Shown here piece after piece: positions 1-8,854 of a stretch of DNA of 64,000 nt. Numbering within the stretch: position 1 is the first letter of the stretch; every line of letters begins with the position of its first letter. Made by a program: the position numbers and the translations under genes. A model generated the notes under the pieces. The model saw nothing but the letters and a program-made list of their open reading frames with translations, was not told where the DNA came from and did no database searches. The DNA is from Hoeflea sp. (GTDB lineage Bacteria > Pseudomonadota > Alphaproteobacteria > Rhizobiales > Rhizobiaceae), in NCBI GenBank assembly GCA_019084245.1, contig JAHRFE010000033.1, positions 172,599-236,598 of the forward strand, given 5' to 3'.

Positions 1-121
1 CTGTTAGAGTTTTATCAAACAGTCAAGATTTCGTACCACAGCTTTTGTGCGGAAACAAAGCCTTCAAAATGGCATTTGACTGGAGGATCGGGAAACTCTC
101 GCGTCAGGAGGCGCGCCAGCC

Positions 122-1450
122 ATGTCAAACCGGCTCAATACAACCCCCAACGACCTTCGCGCCTTCTGGATGCCGTTCACCGCCAACCGCCAGTTCAAGC
201 AGAACCCGCGCATGCTGGTAGGCGCCAAGGACATGCATTTCACCGCCTCCGATGGCCGCAAGATTCTTGATGGCACTGCGGGCCTCTGGTGCGTCAATGC
301 CGGCCATTGCCGCCCCAAGATCACCGAGGCGATCGCGCATCAGGCCGGCGAACTCGATTACGCGCCGGCCTTCCAGATGGGCCATCCGAAGGCGTTCGAG
401 CTGGCCAATCGCCTGGTCGATATCGCGCCCGACGGCATGAACCATGTGCTGTTCACCAATTCCGGCTCCGAAGCGGTCGAGACGGCGTTGAAAGTTGCGC
501 TCGCCTATCACCGGGCCAAGGGCAATGGCGGCCGCTTCCGGCTGATCGGCCGCGAGCGCGGCTATCACGGCGTCAATTTCGGCGGCATCTCGGTCGGCGG
601 CATCGTCTCCAACCGCAAGATGTTCGGCACGCTGCTGACCGGCGTCGACCACATGCCGCACACCCACCTGCCCGCGCAGAACGCCTTCACCAGGGGCCAG
701 CCCGAGCACGGCGGCGATCTGGCGAGCGAACTCGAGCGCATCGTCACCCTGCATGACGCCTCCACCGTCGCCGCTGTCATCGTCGAGCCGGTGGCGGGCT
801 CCACCGGCGTGCTGATCCCGCCGAAGGGGTATCTCAAGAAGCTGCGCGAGATCTGCACCAAACACGGCATCCTCTTGATCTTCGACGAGGTCATCACCGG
901 CTATGGCCGTCTCGGCTCGCCCTTCGCCGCCCAGCATTACGATGTGATGCCGGACATGATCACCTCGGCCAAGGGGCTGACCAATGGCGTCATCCCGATG
1001 GGCGCGGTGTTCGTCACCTCGGAGATCCACGACACCTTCATGACCGGTCCGGAGCATCTGATCGAGTTCTTCCACGGCTACACCTACTCGGGCAACCCGA
1101 TCGCCTCGGCCGCCGCTCTCGCCACGCTCGACACCTACAAGGAGGAAGGCCTGCTGACCCGCGCCGCGGAGCTTGCGCCCTATTGGGAAGAGCAGCTGCA
1201 TTCGCTGAGGGACTGCCCGCATGTCATCGACATCCGCAACACCGGCCTGATCGGCGCCATCGAGCTCGAGCCGATTGCCGGCGAGCCGACCAAGCGCGCC
1301 TTCTCGGCCTTCCTCAAGGCCTATGAGGACGGGCTGCTGATCCGCACCACCGGCGACATCATCGCGCTGTCGCCACCGCTCATCATCTCGAAGGACCAGA
1401 TCGACGAACTGTTCGAGAAACTCCGCAAAGTGCTCAAGGGACTTGCCTGA
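122..1450 (+). CDS. Class III aminotransferase, omega-amino acid/beta-alanine:pyruvate type
   Basis: This PLP-dependent fold-type I aminotransferase of 442 residues probably moves the amino group of beta-alanine (or 3-aminoisobutyrate) to pyruvate, giving malonate semialdehyde. Visible landmarks are the phosphate-binding stretch [12 protein letters not shown] near residue 115, the FDEV aspartate at about 255 that contacts the pyridine nitrogen, and the Schiff-base lysine at about 284 in SAKGLTNG. The N-terminal [11 protein letters not shown] is typical of the omega-amino acid:pyruvate group. The ATG is preceded by caggagg about 10 bases upstream. The stop is 2 bases before the next gene, the semialdehyde dehydrogenase, which takes the expected product. 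The substrate is inferred from family and context. Confidence 0.9.
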   Translation: MSNRLNTTPNDLRAFWMPFTANRQFKQNPRMLVGAKDMHFTASDGRKILDGTAGLWCVNAGHCRPKITEAIAHQAGELDYAPAFQMGHPKAFELANRLVDIAPDGMNHVLFTNSGSEAVETALKVALAYHRAKGNGGRFRLIGRERGYHGVNFGGISVGGIVSNRKMFGTLLTGVDHMPHTHLPAQNAFTRGQPEHGGDLASELERIVTLHDASTVAAVIVEPVAGSTGVLIPPKGYLKKLREICTKHGILLIFDEVITGYGRLGSPFAAQHYDVMPDMITSAKGLTNGVIPMGAVFVTSEIHDTFMTGPEHLIEFFHGYTYSGNPIASAAALATLDTYKEEGLLTRAAELAPYWEEQLHSLRDCPHVIDIRNTGLIGAIELEPIAGEPTKRAFSAFLKAYEDGLLIRTTGDIIALSPPLIISKDQIDELFEKLRKVLKGLA

Positions 1451-1452
1451 CC

Positions 1453-2943
1453 ATGCAGATCATCGAAAACGCCATTGGCGGCAAGCTCGTCATTTCAGCT
1501 TCCGACCGCCGCTCCCCGGTGTTCAACCCGGCCACCGGCGAACAGATCGCAGACCTGCCGCTGTCGACCGTGGAAGAAATCAACGCCGCGGTGGCCTCCG
1601 CAAAGGCGGCCCAGCCGGCCTGGGGCGCGATGCCGCCGCTCAAGCGCGCGCGCTTCATGTTCAAGTTCAAGGAACTGCTCGACCGCCATGCGGCCGACAT
1701 CGCCCGCGAGATCTCCCGCGAGCACGGCAAGACCCATGACGACGCGCTGGGCGAAGTCACCCGCGGCATCGAGGTGGTGGAATTCGCCTGCGGCATCCCC
1801 AATCTGCTCAAGGGCGATTTCTCGCGCAATGTCGGCCCGGGCGTCGATTCCATCGCCGACCGCCAGCCGCTGGGCGTGGTCGCCGGGATCACCCCGTTCA
1901 ACTTCCCGGCCATGGTGCCGATGTGGATGTATCCGATCGCGGTCGCCTGCGGCAACACCTTCGTCCTCAAGCCCTCCGAGCGCGATCCCTCCGCGCCGAT
2001 GCTGGCCTGGAAACTGTTCCAGGAAGCGGGCTTTCCTGAAGGCGTGCTCAATGTCGTCCATGGCGACAAGCTCGCCGTCGACACGCTGCTTGACCACCCC
2101 GACGTCAAGGCGGTGAGCTTCGTCGGCTCCACGCCCATCGCCCAATATGTCTATTCGCGCGGCACCGCCAACGGCAAGCGGGTGCAGGCGCTGGGCGGCG
2201 CCAAGAACCATATGGTGATCATGCCCGACGCCGACATGGACCAGGCCGCTGACGCGCTGATGGGCGCGGGCTACGGTTCCGCCGGCGAGCGCTGCATGGC
2301 GATCTCGGTCGCCGTCCCCGTCGGCGAGAAGACCGCCGATGCGCTGGTGGCAAAACTCAAGCCCCGCGTCGAGGCGCTGAAGATCGGCCCGGCCACCGAC
2401 GAGGCGGCCGAAATGGGTCCGGTGGTCACCAAGCAGCATCAGCAGAAGGTGCTGGGCTACATCGACCAGGGCGTGAGCGAAGGCGCGGAGCTGGTCGTTG
2501 ATGGCCGCGGCTTCTCGCTGCAGGGCTACGAAAACGGCTTTTTTGTCGGCGGCACGCTGTTTGACCGCGTCACCACCGACATGACCATCTACAAGGAAGA
2601 AATCTTCGGCCCGGTGCTTTCGGTGGTCCGCGCGGGAACCTTTGACGAGGCCGTCAAGATGATCAACGACCATGAATACGGCAACGGCACCGCGATCTTC
2701 ACCCGTGACGGCGACGCCGCCCGCGCCTTCTCCGATTCCATCGAGGTCGGCATGGTCGGCGTCAACGTGCCGATCCCGGTGCCGGTGGCCTACCACTCCT
2801 TCGGCGGCTGGAAGCGCTCGCTGTTCGGCGATCACTCGATCTACGGCCCCGAGGGCGTGCGCTTCTACACGCGATTGAAGACCATCACTTCGCGCTGGCC
2901 CAACGGCATCAAGTCCGGCGCCGTGTTTACGTTCCCGAGCTGA
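1453..2943 (+). CDS. mmsA: CoA-acylating (methyl)malonate-semialdehyde dehydrogenase
   Basis: This 496-residue aldehyde dehydrogenase belongs to the CoA-acylating MMSDH group, which oxidises malonate or methylmalonate semialdehyde to acetyl- or propionyl-CoA with NAD and CoA. The catalytic cysteine is at about residue 281 in GERCMAISV, the MMSDH version of the ALDH motif. The NAD-binding [13 protein letters not shown] and VGSTPIAQY segments and the EEIFGPVLS motif are also present. It directly follows the aminotransferase, so it probably completes beta-alanine (uracil) and 3-aminoisobutyrate (thymine) breakdown. It could equally serve valine or inositol catabolism in trans. Confidence 0.92.
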   Translation: MQIIENAIGGKLVISASDRRSPVFNPATGEQIADLPLSTVEEINAAVASAKAAQPAWGAMPPLKRARFMFKFKELLDRHAADIAREISREHGKTHDDALGEVTRGIEVVEFACGIPNLLKGDFSRNVGPGVDSIADRQPLGVVAGITPFNFPAMVPMWMYPIAVACGNTFVLKPSERDPSAPMLAWKLFQEAGFPEGVLNVVHGDKLAVDTLLDHPDVKAVSFVGSTPIAQYVYSRGTANGKRVQALGGAKNHMVIMPDADMDQAADALMGAGYGSAGERCMAISVAVPVGEKTADALVAKLKPRVEALKIGPATDEAAEMGPVVTKQHQQKVLGYIDQGVSEGAELVVDGRGFSLQGYENGFFVGGTLFDRVTTDMTIYKEEIFGPVLSVVRAGTFDEAVKMINDHEYGNGTAIFTRDGDAARAFSDSIEVGMVGVNVPIPVPVAYHSFGGWKRSLFGDHSIYGPEGVRFYTRLKTITSRWPNGIKSGAVFTFPS

Positions 2944-2973
2944 GACCAAGACGACTGATTGAAGGAGACGACC

Positions 2974-4224
2974 ATGTCCGCACCCGCCGCCAACCTCCGC
3001 ATCAATGCCGACAGGCTGTGGGACTCGCTCATGGAAATGGCCAGGATCGGACCGGGTGTCGCCGGCGGCAACAACCGCCAGACGCTCACGGATGAAGATG
3101 GCGAAGGCCGCAAGCTGTTCCAGCGCTGGTGCGAGGAAGCGGGGCTATCAATGGGCGTGGACACCATGGGTAACATGTTCATGACCCGGCCCGGAACGGA
3201 CCCGGACGCGTTGCCGGTCTATGTCGGCTCCCACCTCGACACCCAGCCCACCGGCGGCAAGTATGACGGCGTGCTGGGCGTGCTCGGCGGCCTCGAACTG
3301 GTCCGGACGCTCAACGATCTCGGCATCAAGACGAAGCACCCGATCGTTGTCGTCAACTGGACCAACGAGGAAGGCACGCGGTTTGCCCCGGCGATGCTCG
3401 CCTCCGGCGTCTTTGCAGGCATCCACGAGCAGGACTGGGCCTATGACCGGGTCGACGCCAAGGGCAAGCGCTTCGGCGACGAGCTCGCGCGCATCGGCTG
3501 GAAGGGTGACGAGGAAGTCGGCAGCCGCAAGATGCATGCGCTGTTCGAACTCCATATCGAGCAGGGCCCGATCCTTGAAGCGCAAGGCAAGGACATCGGC
3601 GTCGTCACCCACGGCCAGGGCCTGCGCTGGATCCAGTGCACCGTCACCGGCAAGGAAAGCCACACCGGGTCCACCCCGATGCCGATGCGCAAGAACGCCG
3701 GCCGTGGCCTCGCCCAGATCACCGAGCTGGTGCACCAGATCGCCATGGACAATGCGCCGAACGCCGTGGGCGCCATCGGACATATCGACATCTATCCCAA
3801 TTCCCGCAACATCATCCCCGGCAAGGCGGTCTTCACCATCGATTTCCGGAGCCACGAGATCGATACGCTCAATGGCATGGTCGAGCGGCTGATGGCGGAA
3901 GCGCCGAAGCTCTGCGAGGCGCTGGGGCTCGGTTTCGAAGCCGAGATCGTTGGCCAGTTCGACCCGCCGGAATTTGACAAGGATTGCGTCAAAGCCGTCC
4001 GCGACGCCGCCGAGCGGCTCGGCTACTCGCACATGGACATCATCTCCGGCGCCGGCCACGACGCCTGCTGGATCAACCGCGTGGCGCCGACCGCCATGGT
4101 CATGTGTCCCTGCGTCGATGGCCTCTCGCACAACGAGGCCGAGGAGATTTCCAAGGAATGGGCGGCAGCGGGCGCCGACGTTCTGATGCATGCGGTGGTG
4201 GAGACGGCCGGGGTGGTGGAATAG
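2974..4224 (+). CDS. M20-family amidohydrolase, N-carbamoyl-beta-alanine amidohydrolase (beta-ureidopropionase) type
   Basis: This 416-residue metal-dependent amidase is of the hydantoinase/carbamoylase family (allantoate amidohydrolase, ureidopropionase, L-carbamoylase). The binuclear metal ligands are recognisable: GSHLDTQP, the KYDG aspartate, NEEGTRF, the ELHIEQG histidine, and GAGHDA near the C terminus. I chose ATG 2974 because gaaggag lies 8 bases upstream. An in-frame TTG at 2959 is less likely. With dihydropyrimidinase downstream and beta-alanine aminotransferase upstream, the likely reaction is N-carbamoyl-beta-alanine to beta-alanine, CO2 and ammonia. The exact carbamoyl substrate is inferred. 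Confidence 0.88.
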   Translation: MSAPAANLRINADRLWDSLMEMARIGPGVAGGNNRQTLTDEDGEGRKLFQRWCEEAGLSMGVDTMGNMFMTRPGTDPDALPVYVGSHLDTQPTGGKYDGVLGVLGGLELVRTLNDLGIKTKHPIVVVNWTNEEGTRFAPAMLASGVFAGIHEQDWAYDRVDAKGKRFGDELARIGWKGDEEVGSRKMHALFELHIEQGPILEAQGKDIGVVTHGQGLRWIQCTVTGKESHTGSTPMPMRKNAGRGLAQITELVHQIAMDNAPNAVGAIGHIDIYPNSRNIIPGKAVFTIDFRSHEIDTLNGMVERLMAEAPKLCEALGLGFEAEIVGQFDPPEFDKDCVKAVRDAAERLGYSHMDIISGAGHDACWINRVAPTAMVMCPCVDGLSHNEAEEISKEWAAAGADVLMHAVVETAGVVE

Positions 4225-4248
4225 ACGTGATGCTTGGCTATACCAATC

Positions 4249-4427
4249 CCCCCTCATCCGGCCCTTCGGGCCACCTTCTCCCCGATGGGGAGAAGAGGGA
4301 ATATGCTGAGCACTTCACTTTTGAGACAGGACAAAATCCGCATTATTACCGTTTGGATAATATGCAGCGACGCTGCACCTCTTCTCCCCTATGGGGAGAA
4401 GGTGGCCCGAAGGGCCGGATGAGGGGG
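4249..4427. repeat. RIME-like rhizobial palindromic repeat (two inverted 50-bp arms)
   Basis: Arms 4249-4298 and 4378-4427 are inverted copies that match at 47 of 50 positions. The differences are confined to the three-base loop of an inner hairpin. Each arm itself contains two hairpins: GGCCC-TTC-GGGCC, and CTTCTCCCC-loop-GGGGAGAAG. The 79-bp centre ends in a perfect palindrome, TGCAGCG-A-CGCTGCA, at 4363-4377. The sequence style matches the Rhizobium-specific intergenic mosaic elements known from rhizobial genomes. It lies between the amidohydrolase stop and the DUF559 start. It could form a large cruciform or RNA hairpin and may affect expression of the downstream genes. Confidence 0.85.
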
Positions 4428-4436
4428 CTTTCCACA

Positions 4437-4871
4437 ATGCGCAGCCCGGAAAAGAAACCCAACAGGCGCAAATCTGGTGCAACTGCGACAGCACGCTCTC
4501 TCCGGCAAAACGAAACTGAAGCTGAGTATCGTTTGTGGGGCAACCTGAGAAACCGCCTCTTAAACGGGTACAAGTTTTCACGCCAGATACCGCTCGGCCC
4601 CTACATCGTGGATTTCATCTGTCGCGAAAAAATGCTGATCGTGGAGATTGATGGTGCCCAGCACGCGGAAAATCCAAGAGACGAAATCAGGAGCAATTGG
4701 CTTAACGCACACGGATACTCTGTTCTGCGTTTTTGGAATCATGAGGTCTTGAAAGAACGCCGCGCAGTTCTTGAAACCATGCTTGCTGTTTTGGAAGGGC
4801 AAATCACCACTCGCTGCGAGACTATTCGTTTTCGCCCCGCCCCTGAAAAAGAAAGTGATGCAAAGCCTTGA
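4437..4871 (+). CDS. DUF559 domain protein (Vsr/restriction-endonuclease-like fold)
   Basis: This 144-residue protein carries a DUF559 domain at about residues 20-115, with RLWGNLRN, GYKFSRQIPLGPYIVDF and the VEIDGAQH motif. The IVDF aspartate and the E-x-D pair resemble the metal site of very-short-patch-repair and type II endonuclease folds. Biochemical activity of the family is uncertain. The ATG 10 bases after the RIME arm is the best start. Longer readings would translate the repeat. Family members usually end near the LEG at residue 120, and the last 25 residues look like read-through into the neighbour. The gene interrupts the pyrimidine operon and is probably a transferred cassette with the repeat. 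Confidence 0.8.
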   Translation: MRSPEKKPNRRKSGATATARSLRQNETEAEYRLWGNLRNRLLNGYKFSRQIPLGPYIVDFICREKMLIVEIDGAQHAENPRDEIRSNWLNAHGYSVLRFWNHEVLKERRAVLETMLAVLEGQITTRCETIRFRPAPEKESDAKP

Positions 4872-5629
4872 CCACATCTGCAAAAATTGTCCCCATCGAT
4901 CGCGCGGACGAGAAACAACTCCGCATCGATCTCGCCGCAGCCCTGCGACTGGCCGCCTATTACGACTGGCACGAGGGTGTCGCCAATCATTTCTCCGCCG
5001 CCGTTTCGCCCGATGGCAGGAAGTTTCTGGTCAACCCGCGCTGGAAACACTTCTCCCGCGCCAGGGCCAGCGAACTGCTGCTGGTTGACGCCGATGACCC
5101 CGAGACGATGAAACGCCCGGATGCGCCCGATCCGTCGGCCTGGTCGATCCATTCGGCCATTCACCGCCGGGTGCCCCATGCCCGCGTGGCGCTGCACCTG
5201 CATCCACCCTATGCCACCACGCTGGCGACCCTCAAGGACCCGTCGATCAAGCCGGTCGACCAGGTGACGGCGCGGTTTTTCAATCGCATGGCCATGGACA
5301 TGAGTTTCGGCGGCATCGCCACGGAAGAGGCCGAGGGCGAGCGCATCGCCGCTTCCATCGGCAACTATTCCGTGGTCATGATGGCCAATCACGGCGTCAC
5401 CACCGTGGCCCCCACAGTGGCCGAAGCCTTCGACGCGATGTACCATCTCGAACGCGCCGCGCGCACAATGGTGCTGGCCTATTCGACCGGCCAGGAGCTC
5501 AACGTGATGAGCGACGAACTGGCCGACTCCGTGGCGCGCGAATGGGAGGTCTACAAGGACGCCGAATACTCCCATTTCGAGGAAATGAAGCTTGTGCTGG
5601 ACCGGGAGAACCCGGGTTATGCTGACTAG
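4868..5629 (+). CDS. Class II aldolase/adducin family protein
   Basis: This 253-residue cytosolic protein has the class II aldolase/adducin fold. Visible features are NHFSA near residue 40, HSAIHR, the zinc-type ALHLHPPYAT pair near residue 110, and the ANHGV histidine near 175. The family includes fuculose-phosphate aldolase, ribulose-phosphate epimerase and decarboxylases, so the reaction cannot be named. The first start in this frame is TTG 4868, which overlaps the DUF559 stop (TTGA). An in-frame stop at 4856 excludes a longer protein. The weak start may be a consequence of the cassette inserted just upstream. Its position between ureidopropionase and dihydropyrimidinase suggests an accessory role in pyrimidine or hydantoin breakdown. 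Confidence 0.8.
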   Translation: MTTSAKIVPIDRADEKQLRIDLAAALRLAAYYDWHEGVANHFSAAVSPDGRKFLVNPRWKHFSRARASELLLVDADDPETMKRPDAPDPSAWSIHSAIHRRVPHARVALHLHPPYATTLATLKDPSIKPVDQVTARFFNRMAMDMSFGGIATEEAEGERIAASIGNYSVVMMANHGVTTVAPTVAEAFDAMYHLERAARTMVLAYSTGQELNVMSDELADSVAREWEVYKDAEYSHFEEMKLVLDRENPGYAD

Positions 5630-5707
5630 ACGACCGGCATTTTTTGAAAAGGCCGCGACAAGACGGCTGATCAACGTGGAATTTGGAACAGCAAAAGGAC
5701 GTGCAAC

Positions 5708-7165
5708 ATGAGCACCACCGTCATCAAGAACGGAACCATCGTCACCGCCGACCTGACCTACAAGGCGGATGTGATGATCGAGAATGGCGTCATCACCGCC
5801 ATCGGCCCCAACCTGGTGGGCGACGCATCGCTCGACGCCACCGGCTGCTATGTCATGCCCGGCGGCATCGATCCGCACACCCATCTCGAAATGCCGTTCA
5901 TGGGCACCTATTCGGCTGATGATTTCGAAAGCGGCACCCGGGCGGCGCTCGCCGGCGGCACCACCATGGTGGTGGATTTTGCACTCCCCTCGCCCGGCCA
6001 GTCGCTTCTGGAAGCGCTGACCATGTGGGACAACAAGTCGACGCGGGCCAATTGCGACTACTCCTTCCACATGGCGATCACCTGGTGGGGCGAGCAGGTG
6101 TTCAACGAGATGGAAACGATCGTCCGCGACAAGGGCATCACCACCTTCAAGCACTTCATGGCCTATAAGGGCGCGCTGATGGTGGACGACGACGAGATGT
6201 ACGCCTCGTTCAACCGCATTGGTGAGTTGGGCGGCATCGCCATGGTCCATGCCGAAAACGGCGACGTGGTGGCACAGTTGCAACAAAGGCTCTTGGCCGA
6301 AGGCAACAACGGCCCCGAAGCGCATGCCTATTCGCGGCCGGCCGAAGTCGAAGGCGAAGCCACCAACCGCGCCATCATGATTGCCGACATGACCGGCACG
6401 CCGCTCTATGTGGTGCACACGTCGTGCGAGCAGAGCCACGAGGCGATCCGCCGCGCCCGCCAGAAGGGCATGCGGGTCTGGGGCGAGCCGTTGATCCAGC
6501 ACCTGACGCTGGACGAGAGCGAATACGCCCATCCCGACTGGGACCACGCCGCGCGCCGGGTGATGAGCCCGCCCTTCCGCAACAAGCTGCATCAGGATTC
6601 GCTCTGGGCCGGCCTGTCTGCGGGATCGCTGCAGGTGGTGGCCACCGACCATTGCGCCTTCACCACCGAACAGAAGCGCTTCGGCGTCGGCGATTTCACC
6701 AAGATCCCCAATGGCACCGGCGGGCTTGAAGACCGCATGCCGATGCTCTGGACCCACGGCGTGGCCACCGGCCGGCTGACCCCGAACGAGTTCGTCGCCG
6801 TGACCTCGACCAACATCGCCAAGATCTTGAACTGCTACCCGAAAAAGGGCGCAGTGCTGGTCGGCGCCGATGCCGACCTGGTGGTCTGGGACCCGGAGAA
6901 ATCCAAGACCATCACCGCCGGGGCGCAGCAGTCTGCCATCGATTACAACGTCTTCGAGGGCAAGCAGGTCAAGGGCCTGCCGCGCTACACGCTGACCCGC
7001 GGCCATGTCGCCGTCCATGACGGCGAAATCCGGACCCAGGAAGGCCATGGCAAGTTCGTCGCCCGCGAACCGGTCACTCCGGTCAACAAGGCACTGTCGA
7101 GCTGGAAGGAAGTCTCCTCGCCGCGCAAGGTCGAGCGCACGGGCATTCCGGCGAGCGGAGTTTGA
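5708..7165 (+). CDS. hydA: Dihydropyrimidinase (D-hydantoinase family)
   Basis: This 485-residue cyclic amidohydrolase opens the ring of dihydrouracil/dihydrothymine to N-carbamoyl-beta-amino acids. The metal site is complete: GIDPHTHLE near residue 58, the carbamylated lysine at about 154 in HFMAYKG, histidines in VHAENGD and VVHTSCE, and the ATDHCAF aspartate. The C-terminal GKFVAREP region is typical of dihydropyrimidinases. An aaagga sequence lies 8 bases upstream of the ATG. It is separated from the aldolase gene by 78 bases and followed by a nucleobase-type importer. Dihydropyrimidine dehydrogenase, which makes its substrate, is not in this window. Confidence 0.95.
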   Translation: MSTTVIKNGTIVTADLTYKADVMIENGVITAIGPNLVGDASLDATGCYVMPGGIDPHTHLEMPFMGTYSADDFESGTRAALAGGTTMVVDFALPSPGQSLLEALTMWDNKSTRANCDYSFHMAITWWGEQVFNEMETIVRDKGITTFKHFMAYKGALMVDDDEMYASFNRIGELGGIAMVHAENGDVVAQLQQRLLAEGNNGPEAHAYSRPAEVEGEATNRAIMIADMTGTPLYVVHTSCEQSHEAIRRARQKGMRVWGEPLIQHLTLDESEYAHPDWDHAARRVMSPPFRNKLHQDSLWAGLSAGSLQVVATDHCAFTTEQKRFGVGDFTKIPNGTGGLEDRMPMLWTHGVATGRLTPNEFVAVTSTNIAKILNCYPKKGAVLVGADADLVVWDPEKSKTITAGAQQSAIDYNVFEGKQVKGLPRYTLTRGHVAVHDGEIRTQEGHGKFVAREPVTPVNKALSSWKEVSSPRKVERTGIPASGV

Positions 7166-7258
7166 TGGCATAAAACTTGCCCCCCCTGACGGGCATGCGG
7201 GCTATGGCTGACACAACGATAACAGTGGGGACTTCAATGAAACAAAAAGCGGCAACTC

Positions 7259-8041
7259 ATGCCTGAGACAGTCATTTCCGCCCGAAATCTGGACCTCACC
7301 TTCGAGACCAATGACGGGCCCGTGCATGCGCTGAAGGACATCACGCTCGACATCGCCGAGGGCGAGTTCATTTCGCTGATCGGGCCGTCGGGCTGCGGCA
7401 AGACAACGTTGCTCAGGGTCATCGCAGATCTCGAAAAGCCCACCGGCGGCACGATGAGCGTCAACGGCATGACGCCGGGACAGGCGCGGCTGGCGCGCGC
7501 CTATGGCTATGTGTTCCAGCAGGCCGCACTCCTGCCCTGGCGGACCATCGAGAAGAATGTCGGCCTGCCGCTCGAGGTGATGGGGCTCGACGCCGCCACC
7601 CGGAAGAGCCGCATCGCCAGCAATCTGGAACTGGTCAACCTGGCGGGCTTCGAGAAGAAATTCCCCTGGCAGCTGTCGGGCGGCATGCAGCAGCGCGCCT
7701 CCATCGCCCGGGCGCTGGCCGTCGAGCCGGCGATGCTGCTGATGGACGAGCCCTTCGGCGCGCTCGACGAGATCGTCCGCGACCATCTGAACGAGCAGCT
7801 TCTGAAGCTCTGGGCCAAGACGAAAAAGACCGTGGTCTTCGTCACCCACTCGATCCCCGAGGCCGTGTTCCTGTCGACCCGGATCGTGGTGATGAGCCCG
7901 CGCCCCGGCCGCATCCACGAGATCATCGAGTGTGATCTCGGCGCCGACCGCTCGCTCGACATCCGCGAGACGCCGGAGTTCCTGAAGATCGCCCACCAGG
8001 TGCGCGAAGGCCTCAAGGCGGGGCATAGCTATGATGAATAG
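7259..8041 (+). CDS. ABC transporter ATP-binding protein, NMT1/taurine/sulfonate importer type
   Basis: This 260-residue ATPase of the SsuB/TauB-like class energises the importer whose permeases and binding protein follow. Walker A is GPSGCGKTT near residue 43, the signature is LSGGMQQR, Walker B is LLMDEP, and the H-loop is FVTHS. The gene begins a compact operon in which each junction overlaps: its last codons overlap the GNAT start at 8031. A 93-bp gap separates it from the dihydropyrimidinase gene, so it may be co-transcribed. The context suggests uptake of a pyrimidine, hydantoin or related compound. Confidence 0.92.
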   Translation: MPETVISARNLDLTFETNDGPVHALKDITLDIAEGEFISLIGPSGCGKTTLLRVIADLEKPTGGTMSVNGMTPGQARLARAYGYVFQQAALLPWRTIEKNVGLPLEVMGLDAATRKSRIASNLELVNLAGFEKKFPWQLSGGMQQRASIARALAVEPAMLLMDEPFGALDEIVRDHLNEQLLKLWAKTKKTVVFVTHSIPEAVFLSTRIVVMSPRPGRIHEIIECDLGADRSLDIRETPEFLKIAHQVREGLKAGHSYDE

Positions 8042-8519
8042 TGCCGCCCTCAAGCCTTCGGCGTCCACAAGGGTCCGCCGCGCGGTGGCCGCGGATCTGC
8101 CGTCCTGCGCGGCGATCATCAATGATTACATGGATGCTACCACCTGGCTGCCGCGTGTGGTCACGCGCGAGGCGATTGGGGAAATGTACGCACCGCCATT
8201 GCTCGACAAGAGGATCATCCTCGTGGCCGAGGATCGCGACGATGTAGTCGGTTACCTCTCGATGGATCATGCCGCGGGTTTCATTCACGCGATCTATCTT
8301 CGCCCCCACGCCCGCAGCACCGGCCTGGGCAAGGCGCTGCTCGACGCCGCCAAGGAAGCGCGTCCGCAGGGGTTTGAGCTGACAGTGTTCGAACCCAACA
8401 CAAACGCAATGCGGTTCTACATTCGTGAAGGCCTGCTTGAAGTTCCTGGTGGCCGAAATGATGACACCCCGGAAGGTGTCCCCACCTTGCTGATGCGCTG
8501 GCCGGGGGCAATGGCATGA
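8031..8519 (+). CDS. GNAT family N-acetyltransferase
   Basis: This 162-residue protein has a single GNAT domain. It starts with VRRAVAADLPSCAAIIND (beta1-alpha1) and carries the acetyl-CoA loop as RSTGLGKALLDAAKE at about residues 95-109. The C-terminal NTNAMRFYIREGL strand-helix is typical of the family. ATG 8031 overlaps the ATPase stop by 11 bases, and the gene's end overlaps the next start, so it is embedded in the ABC operon. The acyl acceptor is unknown. One possibility is modification of the imported compound or its amine product. Confidence 0.85.
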   Translation: MMNSAALKPSASTRVRRAVAADLPSCAAIINDYMDATTWLPRVVTREAIGEMYAPPLLDKRIILVAEDRDDVVGYLSMDHAAGFIHAIYLRPHARSTGLGKALLDAAKEARPQGFELTVFEPNTNAMRFYIREGLLEVPGGRNDDTPEGVPTLLMRWPGAMA

Positions 8520-8854
8520 TGAGCACCTCGCTGATGATCTGGCTCGCGGGCGCGATGGTGATCTTCCTCGCCGCCGCCAGCAGCCTGAGGATCTATGTCG
8601 ACCGGCCGTCGGTCTGGCTGCTGGCGCTTGCCATCGGGCTTTATTCCGTCGGCAATCTGATGATGGTGCGGCTGATGAAGGAAAGCGGGCTGGCTGTGGC
8701 GATGTCGCTGTCGGCTGTGCTGCAACTGGTGCTGATCAACATCGTCGGCCTGATGATCTTCGGCGAACGGCCCACCACCATGCAGATCGGCGGCATCACG
8801 CTCGGCATCGTTGCCGTGACGATGATTGTCTGGCCGCAAGGGAGGCAGGGATGA
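8516..8854 (+). CDS. SMR/EamA-like four-helix membrane protein
   Basis: This 112-residue protein is almost entirely hydrophobic, with about four membrane helices. Its second half, from ESGLAVAMSLSAVLQLV to FGERPTTMQIGGITLGIVAV, resembles small multidrug resistance proteins and half-EamA units. The membrane glutamate that SMR exporters carry in helix 1 (Glu14 of EmrE) has no counterpart here; helix 1 reads AGAMVIFLAAASSLR. It is therefore unlikely to be a standard drug/proton antiporter. It is translationally coupled on both sides (ATGA-type overlaps) between the GNAT gene and the first permease. A role as an accessory importer subunit or product exporter is inference. Confidence 0.7.
   Translation: MMSTSLMIWLAGAMVIFLAAASSLRIYVDRPSVWLLALAIGLYSVGNLMMVRLMKESGLAVAMSLSAVLQLVLINIVGLMIFGERPTTMQIGGITLGIVAVTMIVWPQGRQG

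Noticed and set aside
4739-7171. An 810-codon open frame on the minus strand across the aldolase and dihydropyrimidinase genes
   Set aside because: It is antisense to two clear genes, has no recognisable domain and is rich in His/Asp/Arg/Gly, as expected for the opposite strand of high-GC coding DNA.
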